This document shows, piece after piece, positions 6,912 through 13,633 of a stretch of 21,051 bases of DNA. Position 1 is the stretch's first letter. Each line of letters starts with the position of its first letter. The stretch lies in contig CAJUSO010000056.1 in assembly GCA_910588965.1 (NCBI GenBank), forward strand, positions 1-21,051. The letters are read 5' to 3'. The DNA is from an uncultured Lachnospiraceae bacterium (GTDB lineage Bacteria; Bacillota; Clostridia; Lachnospirales; Lachnospiraceae). The notes under the pieces were generated by a model that was not told the DNA's origin, did not search any database, and saw nothing but the letters and a program-made list of their open reading frames with translations. The translations under genes were made by a program, and so were the position numbers.

Positions 6912-8246
6912 ATGGCGTTACGGAGGAAACAGGAAGGAGAGGGACGGATGGGACAAGAAGGGATACAGGGGTATTTGGAGGGGTTAAAGAAGCTTGGGTG
7001 CGTCCTGGGGCTGGAAAATATGTACAGGCTGATGGGGGAATTAGGGGATATCCAGGATAAGCTGAAGGTAATCCATGTGGCAGGGACCAATGGGAAAGGC
7101 TCTGTGTGCGCGATGCTGTCTTCTGTCTTACGGGAGGCTGGCTATCAGGTTGGGACATATACCTCCCCGGCTGTTTTTTGCAAGCAGGAGCAGTACCAGG
7201 TGAATGGGGAAGCTATAGAAGAAGGGGAGTTTAAGGGTATCATCCAGGATGTGAGGGAAGCGTGCAGGCGTATGGCGGAAAAAGGGATGGCGCAGCCCAC
7301 AGTGTTTGAAGTGGAGACGGCAGCGGCTTTCTTATGGTTTTTCCGCAAGGGCTGCCAGGTGGCTGTGGTCGAGGCAGGGCTGGGGGGCAGGGAAGACGCC
7401 ACAAACATCATAAAAAAGCCTTTAGTCAGCGTTCTGACGTCAATCAGCATGGACCATCAGGACTATTTAGGCGACAGCCTTGCAAGGATAGCCCAGGAAA
7501 AGGCAGGGATTATCAAAGAAGGGGGGATAGCCGTCGTAGCAAAGCCCAGGCAGGCGGAGGTACGGCAGGCGGTTGAGGCCGTCTGCAGGGAAAAACATGC
7601 CAAGCTGGTATATGCAAAAGAAGGGGAGGCAGGGAATCTGCGTTTTTGCCAGGGAAAGCTGTGTTTTTCTTATGGGGGCATAGGGGAAACCGCCTTATCC
7701 ATGCTGGGGGCTTTTCAGGTGCAGAACAGTATCTGTGTGATAAAGGCAGTGGAATCTTTGCAGGCTTTGGGATGGGAAATCCCAGTCCCTGCAATCCGCC
7801 GGGGCCTGGAAAAAGCACAGTGGGAAGGGCGCTTTTCCGTCCTGTCCAGGAATCCCCTGTTTGTAATCGACGGCGCACATAATCCGGGCGCGGCAGAAAA
7901 ATTGCGGGAAACTTTGAAAATGGGTTTTACAAATCGGAGAATAATCTATATAATAGGAGTGCTTGCAGATAAGGAGCATGAAAAGATACTGCAGTGTATG
8001 CTGCCTTTGGCATGGAAGGTATTTACGGTCACACCAGATAGCCCGAGGGCGATGGATGGCAGGGATTTGGCAAAGGAAGCCAGGAAATATCATCAGGATG
8101 TAACTTTTTGCCCGGAAATTCCAGAGGCAGTAGGGCAATCTTTGGAAATCGCGGCAGAAGGGCATGCTATGGTCCTGGCATTCGGTTCCCTGTCTTATCT
8201 GGGAGAAATAAAGAAGGCCCTAAAGGAGAAGAGAGGTAATGATTGA
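6912..8246 (+). CDS. folC: Folylpolyglutamate synthase / dihydrofolate synthase
   Basis: This 444-residue Mur-ligase-family enzyme adds glutamate to folates and, in many bacteria, to dihydropteroate, with ATP. The P-loop GTNGKGS is at 58-64. The signature GLGGREDATN is at 157-166, DHQDYLG at 181-187 (metal/ATP region) and DGAHNP at 320-325 at the start of the C-terminal ligase domain. The start at 6912 has GGAGGG about 7 nt upstream. An internal ATG at residue 13 is possible, since the first 12 residues are not conserved. It is the first gene of the folate operon, and its last 8 nt overlap folE. Whether it also makes dihydrofolate cannot be told from the sequence, but no separate synthase is present in the cluster. 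Confidence 0.95.
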   Translation: MALRRKQEGEGRMGQEGIQGYLEGLKKLGCVLGLENMYRLMGELGDIQDKLKVIHVAGTNGKGSVCAMLSSVLREAGYQVGTYTSPAVFCKQEQYQVNGEAIEEGEFKGIIQDVREACRRMAEKGMAQPTVFEVETAAAFLWFFRKGCQVAVVEAGLGGREDATNIIKKPLVSVLTSISMDHQDYLGDSLARIAQEKAGIIKEGGIAVVAKPRQAEVRQAVEAVCREKHAKLVYAKEGEAGNLRFCQGKLCFSYGGIGETALSMLGAFQVQNSICVIKAVESLQALGWEIPVPAIRRGLEKAQWEGRFSVLSRNPLFVIDGAHNPGAAEKLRETLKMGFTNRRIIYIIGVLADKEHEKILQCMLPLAWKVFTVTPDSPRAMDGRDLAKEARKYHQDVTFCPEIPEAVGQSLEIAAEGHAMVLAFGSLSYLGEIKKALKEKRGND

Positions 8247-8796
8247 CAAAGAGAAGGTAGAACGGGCAGCCGCCCTCCTGTTAGAAGGGCTGGGGGAGGA
8301 TGTGGGCCGGGAAGGGCTTAGGGAAACCCCAAAGAGGATTGCCAGGATGTATGAGGAGCTTTTGGGCGGGATGGGGCAATCGCCCCAGGAGCACTTGGAG
8401 AAGGCGTTTGAAGCCCAGGGCAATGGGATTGTATTGGAGAAGGATATTGTGTTCCATTCGGTTTGTGAACACCATTTGCTGCCCTTTTTTGGGAAAGCAC
8501 ATATTGCATACCTTCCGGATGGGAAGGTGGTAGGGCTGAGCAAGCTGGCGCGGACCGTGGAGGTGTATGCCCGCCGCCTGCAGATCCAGGAGCGCCTTAC
8601 GGCACAGGTTGCGGATGCACTGATGGCATACCTGCAGCCCAAAGGCGTCATGGTCCTGCTGGAGGCAGAGCATATGTGTATGGCCATGCGGGGGGTAAAG
8701 AAGCCAGGGACCCAAACGGTTACCCTAGAGTCTAGGGGGGTATTTTCCGAGGCAGAAGGGCTTCAGGAAAGTTTTTGGCGCATGTTGGGAAGATAG
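8239..8796 (+). CDS. folE: GTP cyclohydrolase I
   Basis: This 185-residue enzyme performs the first step of pterin synthesis, GTP to 7,8-dihydroneopterin triphosphate. The zinc ligands are present: Cys76 and His79 in CEHHLLPF, and Cys147 in EHMCMAMRG. The substrate-contacting block GLSKLARTVEVYARRLQIQE (99-118) and the C-terminal RGVKKPGT motif match the family, as does the length. The ATG lies inside the folC end (8-nt overlap), with AAGGAG in the folC coding sequence as ribosome binding site, so translation is probably coupled. Confidence 0.96.
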   Translation: MIDKEKVERAAALLLEGLGEDVGREGLRETPKRIARMYEELLGGMGQSPQEHLEKAFEAQGNGIVLEKDIVFHSVCEHHLLPFFGKAHIAYLPDGKVVGLSKLARTVEVYARRLQIQERLTAQVADALMAYLQPKGVMVLLEAEHMCMAMRGVKKPGTQTVTLESRGVFSEAEGLQESFWRMLGR

Positions 8797-8845
8797 CTTC
8801 TATGTGTAAGGCAGGAGAGATACAAGACATCAGGAAGGAGCAGGC

Positions 8846-9661
8846 ATGAAAATAGGGAACAGGGATTTTGAAACGGAAAAGCATACATATCTTATGGGAA
8901 TCTTAAATGTGACGCCAGATTCTTTTTCGGATGGAGGGAAATTTGACAGCCCAAGCCTGGCGCTTGCCCATGTCCAACAGATGGTAGAAGAAGGGGCAGA
9001 TTTGATTGACATTGGCGGGGAATCTACCAGGCCTGGGCATCATCAGATTACAGAAGAAGAGGAAATCGACCGCATTGCGCCGATTATTTCGTTAATTAAA
9101 TCTGAATTTGATATTCCTATATCCATAGATACTTATAAAGCCAAGGTTGCCCAGGCTGCTTTGGAGGCCGGCGCAGACTTAGTCAATGATATCTGGGGCT
9201 TGAAGTATGATCCGGATATGGCAAAGCTGCTTGCAAAATCCCAGGCAGCCTGCTGCCTGATGCACAACCGCGGGCAGGCAGGGTATAGCAATTTGATGGA
9301 AGAGATGAAAAAGGATTTAGAAGGATCCCTGGCAGCTGCCCAGGCGGCAGGCATACCCAAGGAGAAAATCATCCTGGATCCAGGCATAGGATTTGGGAAA
9401 ACCTATGAAAACAACTTGGAAGCTATTTATAAGCTGGAGGAACTGCATGGGCTGGGGTATCCATTGCTGTTGGGCGCCTCACGGAAATCGGTAGTCGGCC
9501 TGTCCCTGGATCTGCCTGTCACAGAGCGCTTGGAAGGCACCTTGGTTACGACAGTGCTGGCTGTGATGAAGGGCTATGCATTCGTACGGGTACATGATGT
9601 AAAAGAAAATAGGCGCACCATACAGATGGCAGAGGCTTTGCGGGACGGGTGGAGGCAGTGA
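8846..9661 (+). CDS. folP: Dihydropteroate synthase
   Basis: This 271-residue TIM-barrel enzyme joins p-aminobenzoate to 6-hydroxymethyl-7,8-dihydropterin diphosphate and is the sulfonamide target. The motifs in order are NVTPDSFSDG (21-30), the loop IGGESTRPG (56-64), SIDTYKA, the ND pair in LVNDIWG, DPGIGFGKT (pterin site), LLGASRKS and the terminal RVHDVKENR. All key residues look normal. It lies 49 nt after folE with GGAAGGAG upstream, in the same operon. Confidence 0.96.
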   Translation: MKIGNRDFETEKHTYLMGILNVTPDSFSDGGKFDSPSLALAHVQQMVEEGADLIDIGGESTRPGHHQITEEEEIDRIAPIISLIKSEFDIPISIDTYKAKVAQAALEAGADLVNDIWGLKYDPDMAKLLAKSQAACCLMHNRGQAGYSNLMEEMKKDLEGSLAAAQAAGIPKEKIILDPGIGFGKTYENNLEAIYKLEELHGLGYPLLLGASRKSVVGLSLDLPVTERLEGTLVTTVLAVMKGYAFVRVHDVKENRRTIQMAEALRDGWRQ

Positions 9662-9697
9662 TATCCACAAAAGGACAATGCAGGAGGGAAGAGCAAG

Positions 9698-10534
9698 ATG
9701 GAAGAAGGCAATTGGGATAAGATACATATTAAAAATCTGGAAGTTTTTGGGAAGCACGGGGTATTGCCAGAGGAGAACCGCCTGGGACAGAAATTCCAAA
9801 TCAACGCAGTCCTGTATCTTTCAGTCAGAAAGGCTGGGTTAAAAGACGATTTAACAAAAACAATCCATTATGGGGACGCTTCCCGTTTTATGGCAGACTT
9901 TATGGTGCGGCATACATTCCAGCTGATTGAGGCAGCGGCAGAACAGATGGCAAAGGAAATGCTGCTGAAATTCCCCCTCATGGAAAAAATCCGTTTGGAG
10001 ATTAAAAAACCCTGGGCTCCCATTGGCCTTCCCTTGGAAGAGGTGTCTGTGGAAATAGAACGGGGATGGCACCGGGCTTACATTGCTATCGGCTCTAACC
10101 TGGGGGAACGGGAACAGCTGATTAGGCAGGGCATAGAGGGATTAAGGGACTTGGAGGGCTGTACCGTGGAGCAGGTGTCTGGAATCATTACGACAAAGCC
10201 TTATGGCGTCACGGATCAGCCGGATTTCTTAAATGGCATGGTTGCTTTGCGGACGCTGCTCCTGCCAGAGGAGTTGCTAGGACAGCTTCACCAGATTGAA
10301 CAGGAGGCCGGGCGCAGGCGCTCGCTCCGCTGGGGGCCTAGGACCCTGGATTTGGATATTATTTTTTATGACCATGCCGTCATTGATACAAAAGAACTGC
10401 AGATTCCCCATCCAGATATGCAGAACCGGGAGTTTGTCTTGAAACCATTGGCGGAGATTGTCCCTTATTACCGCCATCCGCTTTTCGGTAAGACCGTGCA
10501 AGAAATGTTAGCCGCGCATTCCGTGAAGGGATAA
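9698..10534 (+). CDS. folK: Fused dihydroneopterin aldolase / hydroxymethyl-dihydropterin pyrophosphokinase
   Basis: This is a 278-residue bifunctional protein. Residues 7-122 are FolB-like: EVFGKHGVLPEENRLGQKF with the conserved Glu, an HYGD motif, and the Lys-rich strand RLEIKKPWAP. They would cleave dihydroneopterin to 6-hydroxymethyl-dihydropterin and glycolaldehyde. Residues 127-275 are FolK-like: AYIAIGSNLGERE, then RRRSLRWGPRTLDLDIIFYD with the catalytic Arg and Asp pair, and IPHPDMQNREFVLKPL. They would add diphosphate from ATP. The product feeds FolP, so the fusion links two consecutive steps. The ribosome binding site is GGAGGG 8 nt before the ATG. It is the last gene of the fol operon. 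Confidence 0.95.
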   Translation: MEEGNWDKIHIKNLEVFGKHGVLPEENRLGQKFQINAVLYLSVRKAGLKDDLTKTIHYGDASRFMADFMVRHTFQLIEAAAEQMAKEMLLKFPLMEKIRLEIKKPWAPIGLPLEEVSVEIERGWHRAYIAIGSNLGEREQLIRQGIEGLRDLEGCTVEQVSGIITTKPYGVTDQPDFLNGMVALRTLLLPEELLGQLHQIEQEAGRRRSLRWGPRTLDLDIIFYDHAVIDTKELQIPHPDMQNREFVLKPLAEIVPYYRHPLFGKTVQEMLAAHSVKG

Positions 10535-10570
10535 CCCAGGTGTGCGGGCATTGCCTGTACAGTAAAATTT

Positions 10571-10603
10571 AGGGTTGACAAACCCTTTCTCTGTTGTTAA
10601 TAT
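10571..10603 (+). promoter_or_regulatory. Promoter of the ABC-F leader, with -35 inside a dyad
   Basis: TTGACA (10575-10580), a 17-nt spacer and TAATAT (10598-10603) give a near-consensus sigma-A promoter, with a start expected near 10610. The -35 sits inside the perfect inverted repeat AGGGTT-GACA-AACCCT (10571-10586), which could be an operator. As RNA it could be a short terminator for the fol operon, being followed by TTCTCTGTTGTT. Confidence 0.8.
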
Positions 10604-10647
10604 TAGGAAGGAATTATCAAATTAAAATAAACGAAACGAGGGATAAC

Positions 10648-10659
10648 ATGTTTAGATAA
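10648..10659 (+). CDS. Three-codon leader ORF (Met-Phe-Arg)
   Basis: ATG TTT AGA TAA is preceded by GAGGG with a 5-nt gap, about 38 nt from the predicted transcript start. Such minimal upstream ORFs are known in leaders of antibiotic-resistance genes, where drug-stalled ribosomes change RNA folding. Here the AGA and TAA codons lie in the 5' arm of a 15-bp stem, which is what would make the ORF a sensor. Its translation is inferred, not shown. Confidence 0.5.
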   Translation: MFR

Positions 10660-10806
10660 TCTATTTTGCAGAAAACAGGAAATGGAGTTTATGGAAGGGC
10701 ATAAAGTGCGCTTATTTTCTGTTACCGGAATAGATTATCTGTATGGCATATCCTGCTACGGACATAAGGAACCCAGTCCGTTTCCCTATGCGCTGCTTTG
10801 TTTTTT
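10654..10806 (+). promoter_or_regulatory. Putative transcription attenuator upstream of the ABC-F gene
   Basis: Stem 1 is AGATAATCTATT (10654-10665) with AATAGATTATCT (10729-10740), 12 perfect bp. Two G-U pairs and one G-C pair extend it to 10668/10726. A second hairpin follows: GCATA (10746-10750) with TATGC (10787-10791), and ACGGAC (10758-10763) with GTCCGT (10776-10781). After it comes the U tract TTTGTTTTTT (10797-10806). This resembles an intrinsic terminator. An alternative pairing, AAAG (10703-10706) with CTTT (10796-10799) and GCGC (10708-10711) with GCGC (10790-10793), would disrupt the terminator's base. Ribosomes held on the leader ORF would open stem 1 and could favour this pairing. 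The regulatory logic is inferred. Confidence 0.6.
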
Positions 10807-10861
10807 AGCTGGCATGGGGGATTGTGTTTCCGTAACATCATATCAGAAATGTACGAGAAGG

Positions 10862-10961
10862 AATCTGCTTTCGGTGACAGTTAGGAGCTGCCAGGGAGTC
10901 TCTTTGCATTGTGCAGGGGATTTCCAGGCAATGCCTATTTGTGCCAGGATGAAAGCAGATT
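10862..10961 (+). promoter_or_regulatory. Second long-range stem just before the ABC-F gene
   Basis: AATCTGCTTTC (10862-10872) and GAAAGCAGATT (10951-10961) are perfect 11-bp complements. The 78-nt loop contains its own stem GCATTG/CAATGC (10906-10911 with 10929-10934). The right arm is followed by the T/G-rich run TTGGTTTGTTTGG and, 21 nt later, by the GGAGG of the ABC-F gene. It may be a second terminator, or it may control ribosome access. It could also be part of one larger fold with the upstream attenuator. Confidence 0.5.
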
Positions 10962-10993
10962 TTGGTTTGTTTGGATAAAAATGGAGGATATGG

Positions 10994-12574
10994 ATGTTGC
11001 AATTAAAGAATATAACGGTTACACATAAAAAAGATATGCGGGAAATTATAAGAGATTTTTCCTTTTCCCTCCGTCCGGAGGATAAGGCGGTTATCATCGG
11101 GGAAGAAGGGAATGGGAAGTCTACCCTACTGAAGCTCATTTACCAGGAAGCTATGGTAGAGGGGTATGCCGATTATACCGGTGAGATTATTAAGGGGCAG
11201 GCACGCTTGGGCTATCTTGCGCAGGAATTGCCTCCTGGGCAGAAGGAGATGCAGGTTGCCCAGTACTTTTACGGGATTCCCGCATTTTTTGAAAAAACCC
11301 CCAAGGAGCTGGGGGAACTGGCCAAAACCCTTGGCATTTCCCATGGCTTTTTTTATGAGGACAGGGAAATCCGTACATTGTCTGGGGGCGAGAAAGTAAA
11401 GATGCAATTGGCAGGGATTTTGCTGGAGCAGCCGGATGTCCTGCTGTTAGACGAGCCCTCCAATGATATTGACTTAGAAACCCTGGAATGGCTGGAAGGG
11501 TTCCTGATAGGCTGCGGGCTGCCTGTGCTCTATGTATCCCATGATGAGACCTTTATCGAGCGGACAGCAAATGTCATTATACATTTGGAGCAAGTCCGCC
11601 GTAAGTCTGCGGCAAAGCATACGGTGGCAAGGATGGGGTATGGGCAATACCTGAAAGAGCGGCTAAGCGGCCTGCAGTCCCAGGAGCAGGCTGCCCGCAA
11701 GGAGCGCAGTGAATATAAAAAGCAGATGGAACGGTTCCGCAAGATCCAGCAAAAGGTGGAGCATCAGCAAAACAGCATTACAAGGCAAGACCCCCACGGG
11801 GGGCAGCTCCTGAAAAAAAAGATGCACAGCATAAAGTCCATGGGGCGGAGGTTGGAAAAACAGTTCGGCTCCCGGACGGAAATGCCGGATACTGAGGCGG
11901 CGATATTTGCTAAGTTTTCCGAGAAAGCCGTCATACCGAACGGAAAAATAATTTTAGATTTAACTTTAGAACAAATGGCTGTAAAGGAAGGCGGTTTGGC
12001 TATCGGAGCGCCGGAAGGGGAGGCAGCAGGCACACAGCAGCGGATATTAGCGGAATCCATCCATTTGAGGGTGAAAGGGCCGGAGAAAATCTGTATTATA
12101 GGGAAAAATGGCGTGGGAAAGACAACGCTGCTTCGGCAGGTTGCGGAGGAATTGCTGGCACGGCAGGATATCCATGCAGCATATATGCCGCAGGATTATG
12201 AGGAAATGCTGGACTTGCAGAAAACGCCGGTGGAATTCTTGCAGAAGGAGTATAGCAAAGAGGAATATAGCAGGATCTGTACTTATTTAGGAAGCATGAA
12301 GTATACGGCGGATGAGATGGGGCATAGTATTTCTGAGCTGTCTGGGGGGCAGAAAGCAAAGCTTTTGTTTCTGAAAATGAGCATGGAAGGGAATGACGTG
12401 CTGGTATTGGATGAGCCGACCCGGAACTTCTCCCCGCTGTCTACCCCAGTCATCCGCAGCTTGCTGAAAGACTTTGGCGGGACAATTATCAGTGTGTCCC
12501 ATGACAGGAAATATATCGAAGAGGTCTGTGATAAGGTTTACCGGCTGACGGAGAAGGGCCTTACGGTGGTCTGA
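10994..12574 (+). CDS. ABC-F family ATPase (probable ribosome-protection, antibiotic-resistance type)
   Basis: The protein has 526 residues, two ABC domains and no membrane segments. Domain 1 has Walker A GEEGNGKS (36-43), signature LSGGE (129-133), Walker B LLLDEPSNDID (about 150-160) and SHD. Domain 2 has Walker A GKNGVGKT (370-377), signature LSGGQ (449-453), Walker B VLDEPTRNFSPLS (471-483) and SHD. The charged linker between them (about 200-300) is Lys/Arg/Gln-rich and long, as in ABC-F proteins that reach into the ribosome to dislodge peptidyl-transferase-site drugs. The D-loop of domain 2 departs from the usual TNHLD. The start at 10994 has GGAGG 7 nt upstream. The long structured leader supports drug-inducible control. 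Drug specificity cannot be read from the sequence. Confidence 0.88.
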   Translation: MLQLKNITVTHKKDMREIIRDFSFSLRPEDKAVIIGEEGNGKSTLLKLIYQEAMVEGYADYTGEIIKGQARLGYLAQELPPGQKEMQVAQYFYGIPAFFEKTPKELGELAKTLGISHGFFYEDREIRTLSGGEKVKMQLAGILLEQPDVLLLDEPSNDIDLETLEWLEGFLIGCGLPVLYVSHDETFIERTANVIIHLEQVRRKSAAKHTVARMGYGQYLKERLSGLQSQEQAARKERSEYKKQMERFRKIQQKVEHQQNSITRQDPHGGQLLKKKMHSIKSMGRRLEKQFGSRTEMPDTEAAIFAKFSEKAVIPNGKIILDLTLEQMAVKEGGLAIGAPEGEAAGTQQRILAESIHLRVKGPEKICIIGKNGVGKTTLLRQVAEELLARQDIHAAYMPQDYEEMLDLQKTPVEFLQKEYSKEEYSRICTYLGSMKYTADEMGHSISELSGGQKAKLLFLKMSMEGNDVLVLDEPTRNFSPLSTPVIRSLLKDFGGTIISVSHDRKYIEEVCDKVYRLTEKGLTVV

Positions 12575-12586
12575 AGGCGCTAACGC

Positions 12587-12640
12587 GGCAGCCCAATATA
12601 CCTAGGACAGTGTTTTGTAGGTATAAACCGTTGGGCTGCC
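12587..12640 (+). repeat. Long hairpin between ABC-F and LRR genes
   Basis: GGCAGCCCAA (12587-12596) pairs perfectly with TTGGGCTGCC (12631-12640). Inside it TATACCTA (12597-12604) pairs with TAGGTATA (12618-12625), leaving a 13-nt loop and a 5-nt bulge (AACCG) on the right arm. That makes 18 bp with one asymmetric bulge. No T tract follows, so it is not a standard terminator. It ends 21 nt before the start of the next gene. Confidence 0.7.
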
Positions 12641-12661
12641 TGGTGCAGGATGGGAGGTAAG

Positions 12662-13591
12662 ATGGAACAGGTATTTGCATATGAAAGGACGGGCACAGGC
12701 ATTCGGATTTTACGCTGTTATGGCACAGGCAGCCAGGTGTCTGTCCCACGGGAGTTAGAAGGGCTGCCTGTGACAGAGCTGGCTGCTTATGCGTTTGCAG
12801 AGAAAATGGACGGGGAGCCTGGAAATAACAGCGGGCTTCCCTGTATCTGCGGCGCTTCCTTGGTGGGATTGAGCCTTCCGGATACCATCCAGCGTTTGGG
12901 AAGGTATCTGTTTTATAACTGTACCAGCCTCTCTGCCCTGTCATTTTACAGCAACATCGCGTTTTTGGGGGCAGGGATGTTTACGGGATGCGGGCATTTG
13001 AGCCGCCTTATCCTCCGCCAGAAGGAAGGGCAGTCCTGTTTACGGGAAATCTTACAGGACTTAAGGCAGCCGGTCATGGTGGACTGCTATTTTGGCAGGG
13101 AAAAAGAGCCTGCTTACCGCCTGGTATACCCGGAATTTTTTGAAGAGGCTGTAGAAAATACCCCAGCCAGGATTATTTCAACCCAAACCCATGGGATGGG
13201 CATCCAATACCGGAATACTTTCCAGGATACCCAGGTGGTTTTCCAGGAATATGACCGCCTGTTCAAGACGGGGAAATATAATATGGATATGGCAAATATC
13301 ATCGAGATGTCAGCTGCCAGGCTCCGTTATCCTTACGCATTGGAAGAGGATGCAAGGGCAGGCTACCAGGCCTGGCTAAAGGGGCACCTAAAGGAAGCGG
13401 CCGCTTATTTCCAGGAGCAGGAAAAAACAGAAGAAATCAAGTGGCTGGCAGAGGGGTTTGCAAAAACAAGGGAAGAACTGGAGGTTTTAGTGCAGATTGC
13501 CAATAGCCATGGGGATACGGCCCTGGTAAGCCATCTTCTCCATGTGCTGCACATGCGGTTCCCAAGGGGCAGGAAAACGTTTGCCCTTTAA
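12662..13591 (+). CDS. BspA-type leucine-rich repeat protein
   Basis: The protein has 309 residues. Near residues 65-115 there are two or three BspA-like leucine-rich repeats (L.LPDTIQRLGRYLFYNCTSL, then SFYSNIAFLGAGMFTGCGHL), the pattern of the LRR_5 family. There is no signal peptide, so this copy is probably cytoplasmic, unlike many surface BspA proteins. The C-terminal half (about 160-305) is helical and charged and not recognised. The ATG at 12662 is chosen because GGGAGG lies just upstream; an ATG at 12650 has no spaced site. It is followed 42 nt later by the VWA-like gene and then the AAA ATPase, all co-oriented, so it is probably a partner of that pair. Its role is unknown. Confidence 0.75.
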   Translation: MEQVFAYERTGTGIRILRCYGTGSQVSVPRELEGLPVTELAAYAFAEKMDGEPGNNSGLPCICGASLVGLSLPDTIQRLGRYLFYNCTSLSALSFYSNIAFLGAGMFTGCGHLSRLILRQKEGQSCLREILQDLRQPVMVDCYFGREKEPAYRLVYPEFFEEAVENTPARIISTQTHGMGIQYRNTFQDTQVVFQEYDRLFKTGKYNMDMANIIEMSAARLRYPYALEEDARAGYQAWLKGHLKEAAAYFQEQEKTEEIKWLAEGFAKTREELEVLVQIANSHGDTALVSHLLHVLHMRFPRGRKTFAL

Positions 13592-13633
13592 TCTTTAATA
13601 TAGAAAGCGTTGCTACAGGAGGGGCTTTTTGAT

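Noticed and set aside
10682..10978. 98-codon plus-strand ORF upstream of the ABC-F gene
   Set aside because: It has no spaced ribosome binding site, an odd Cys/Met-rich composition and no recognisable motif. It lies across the structured leader, so it is better explained as chance within a regulatory RNA.
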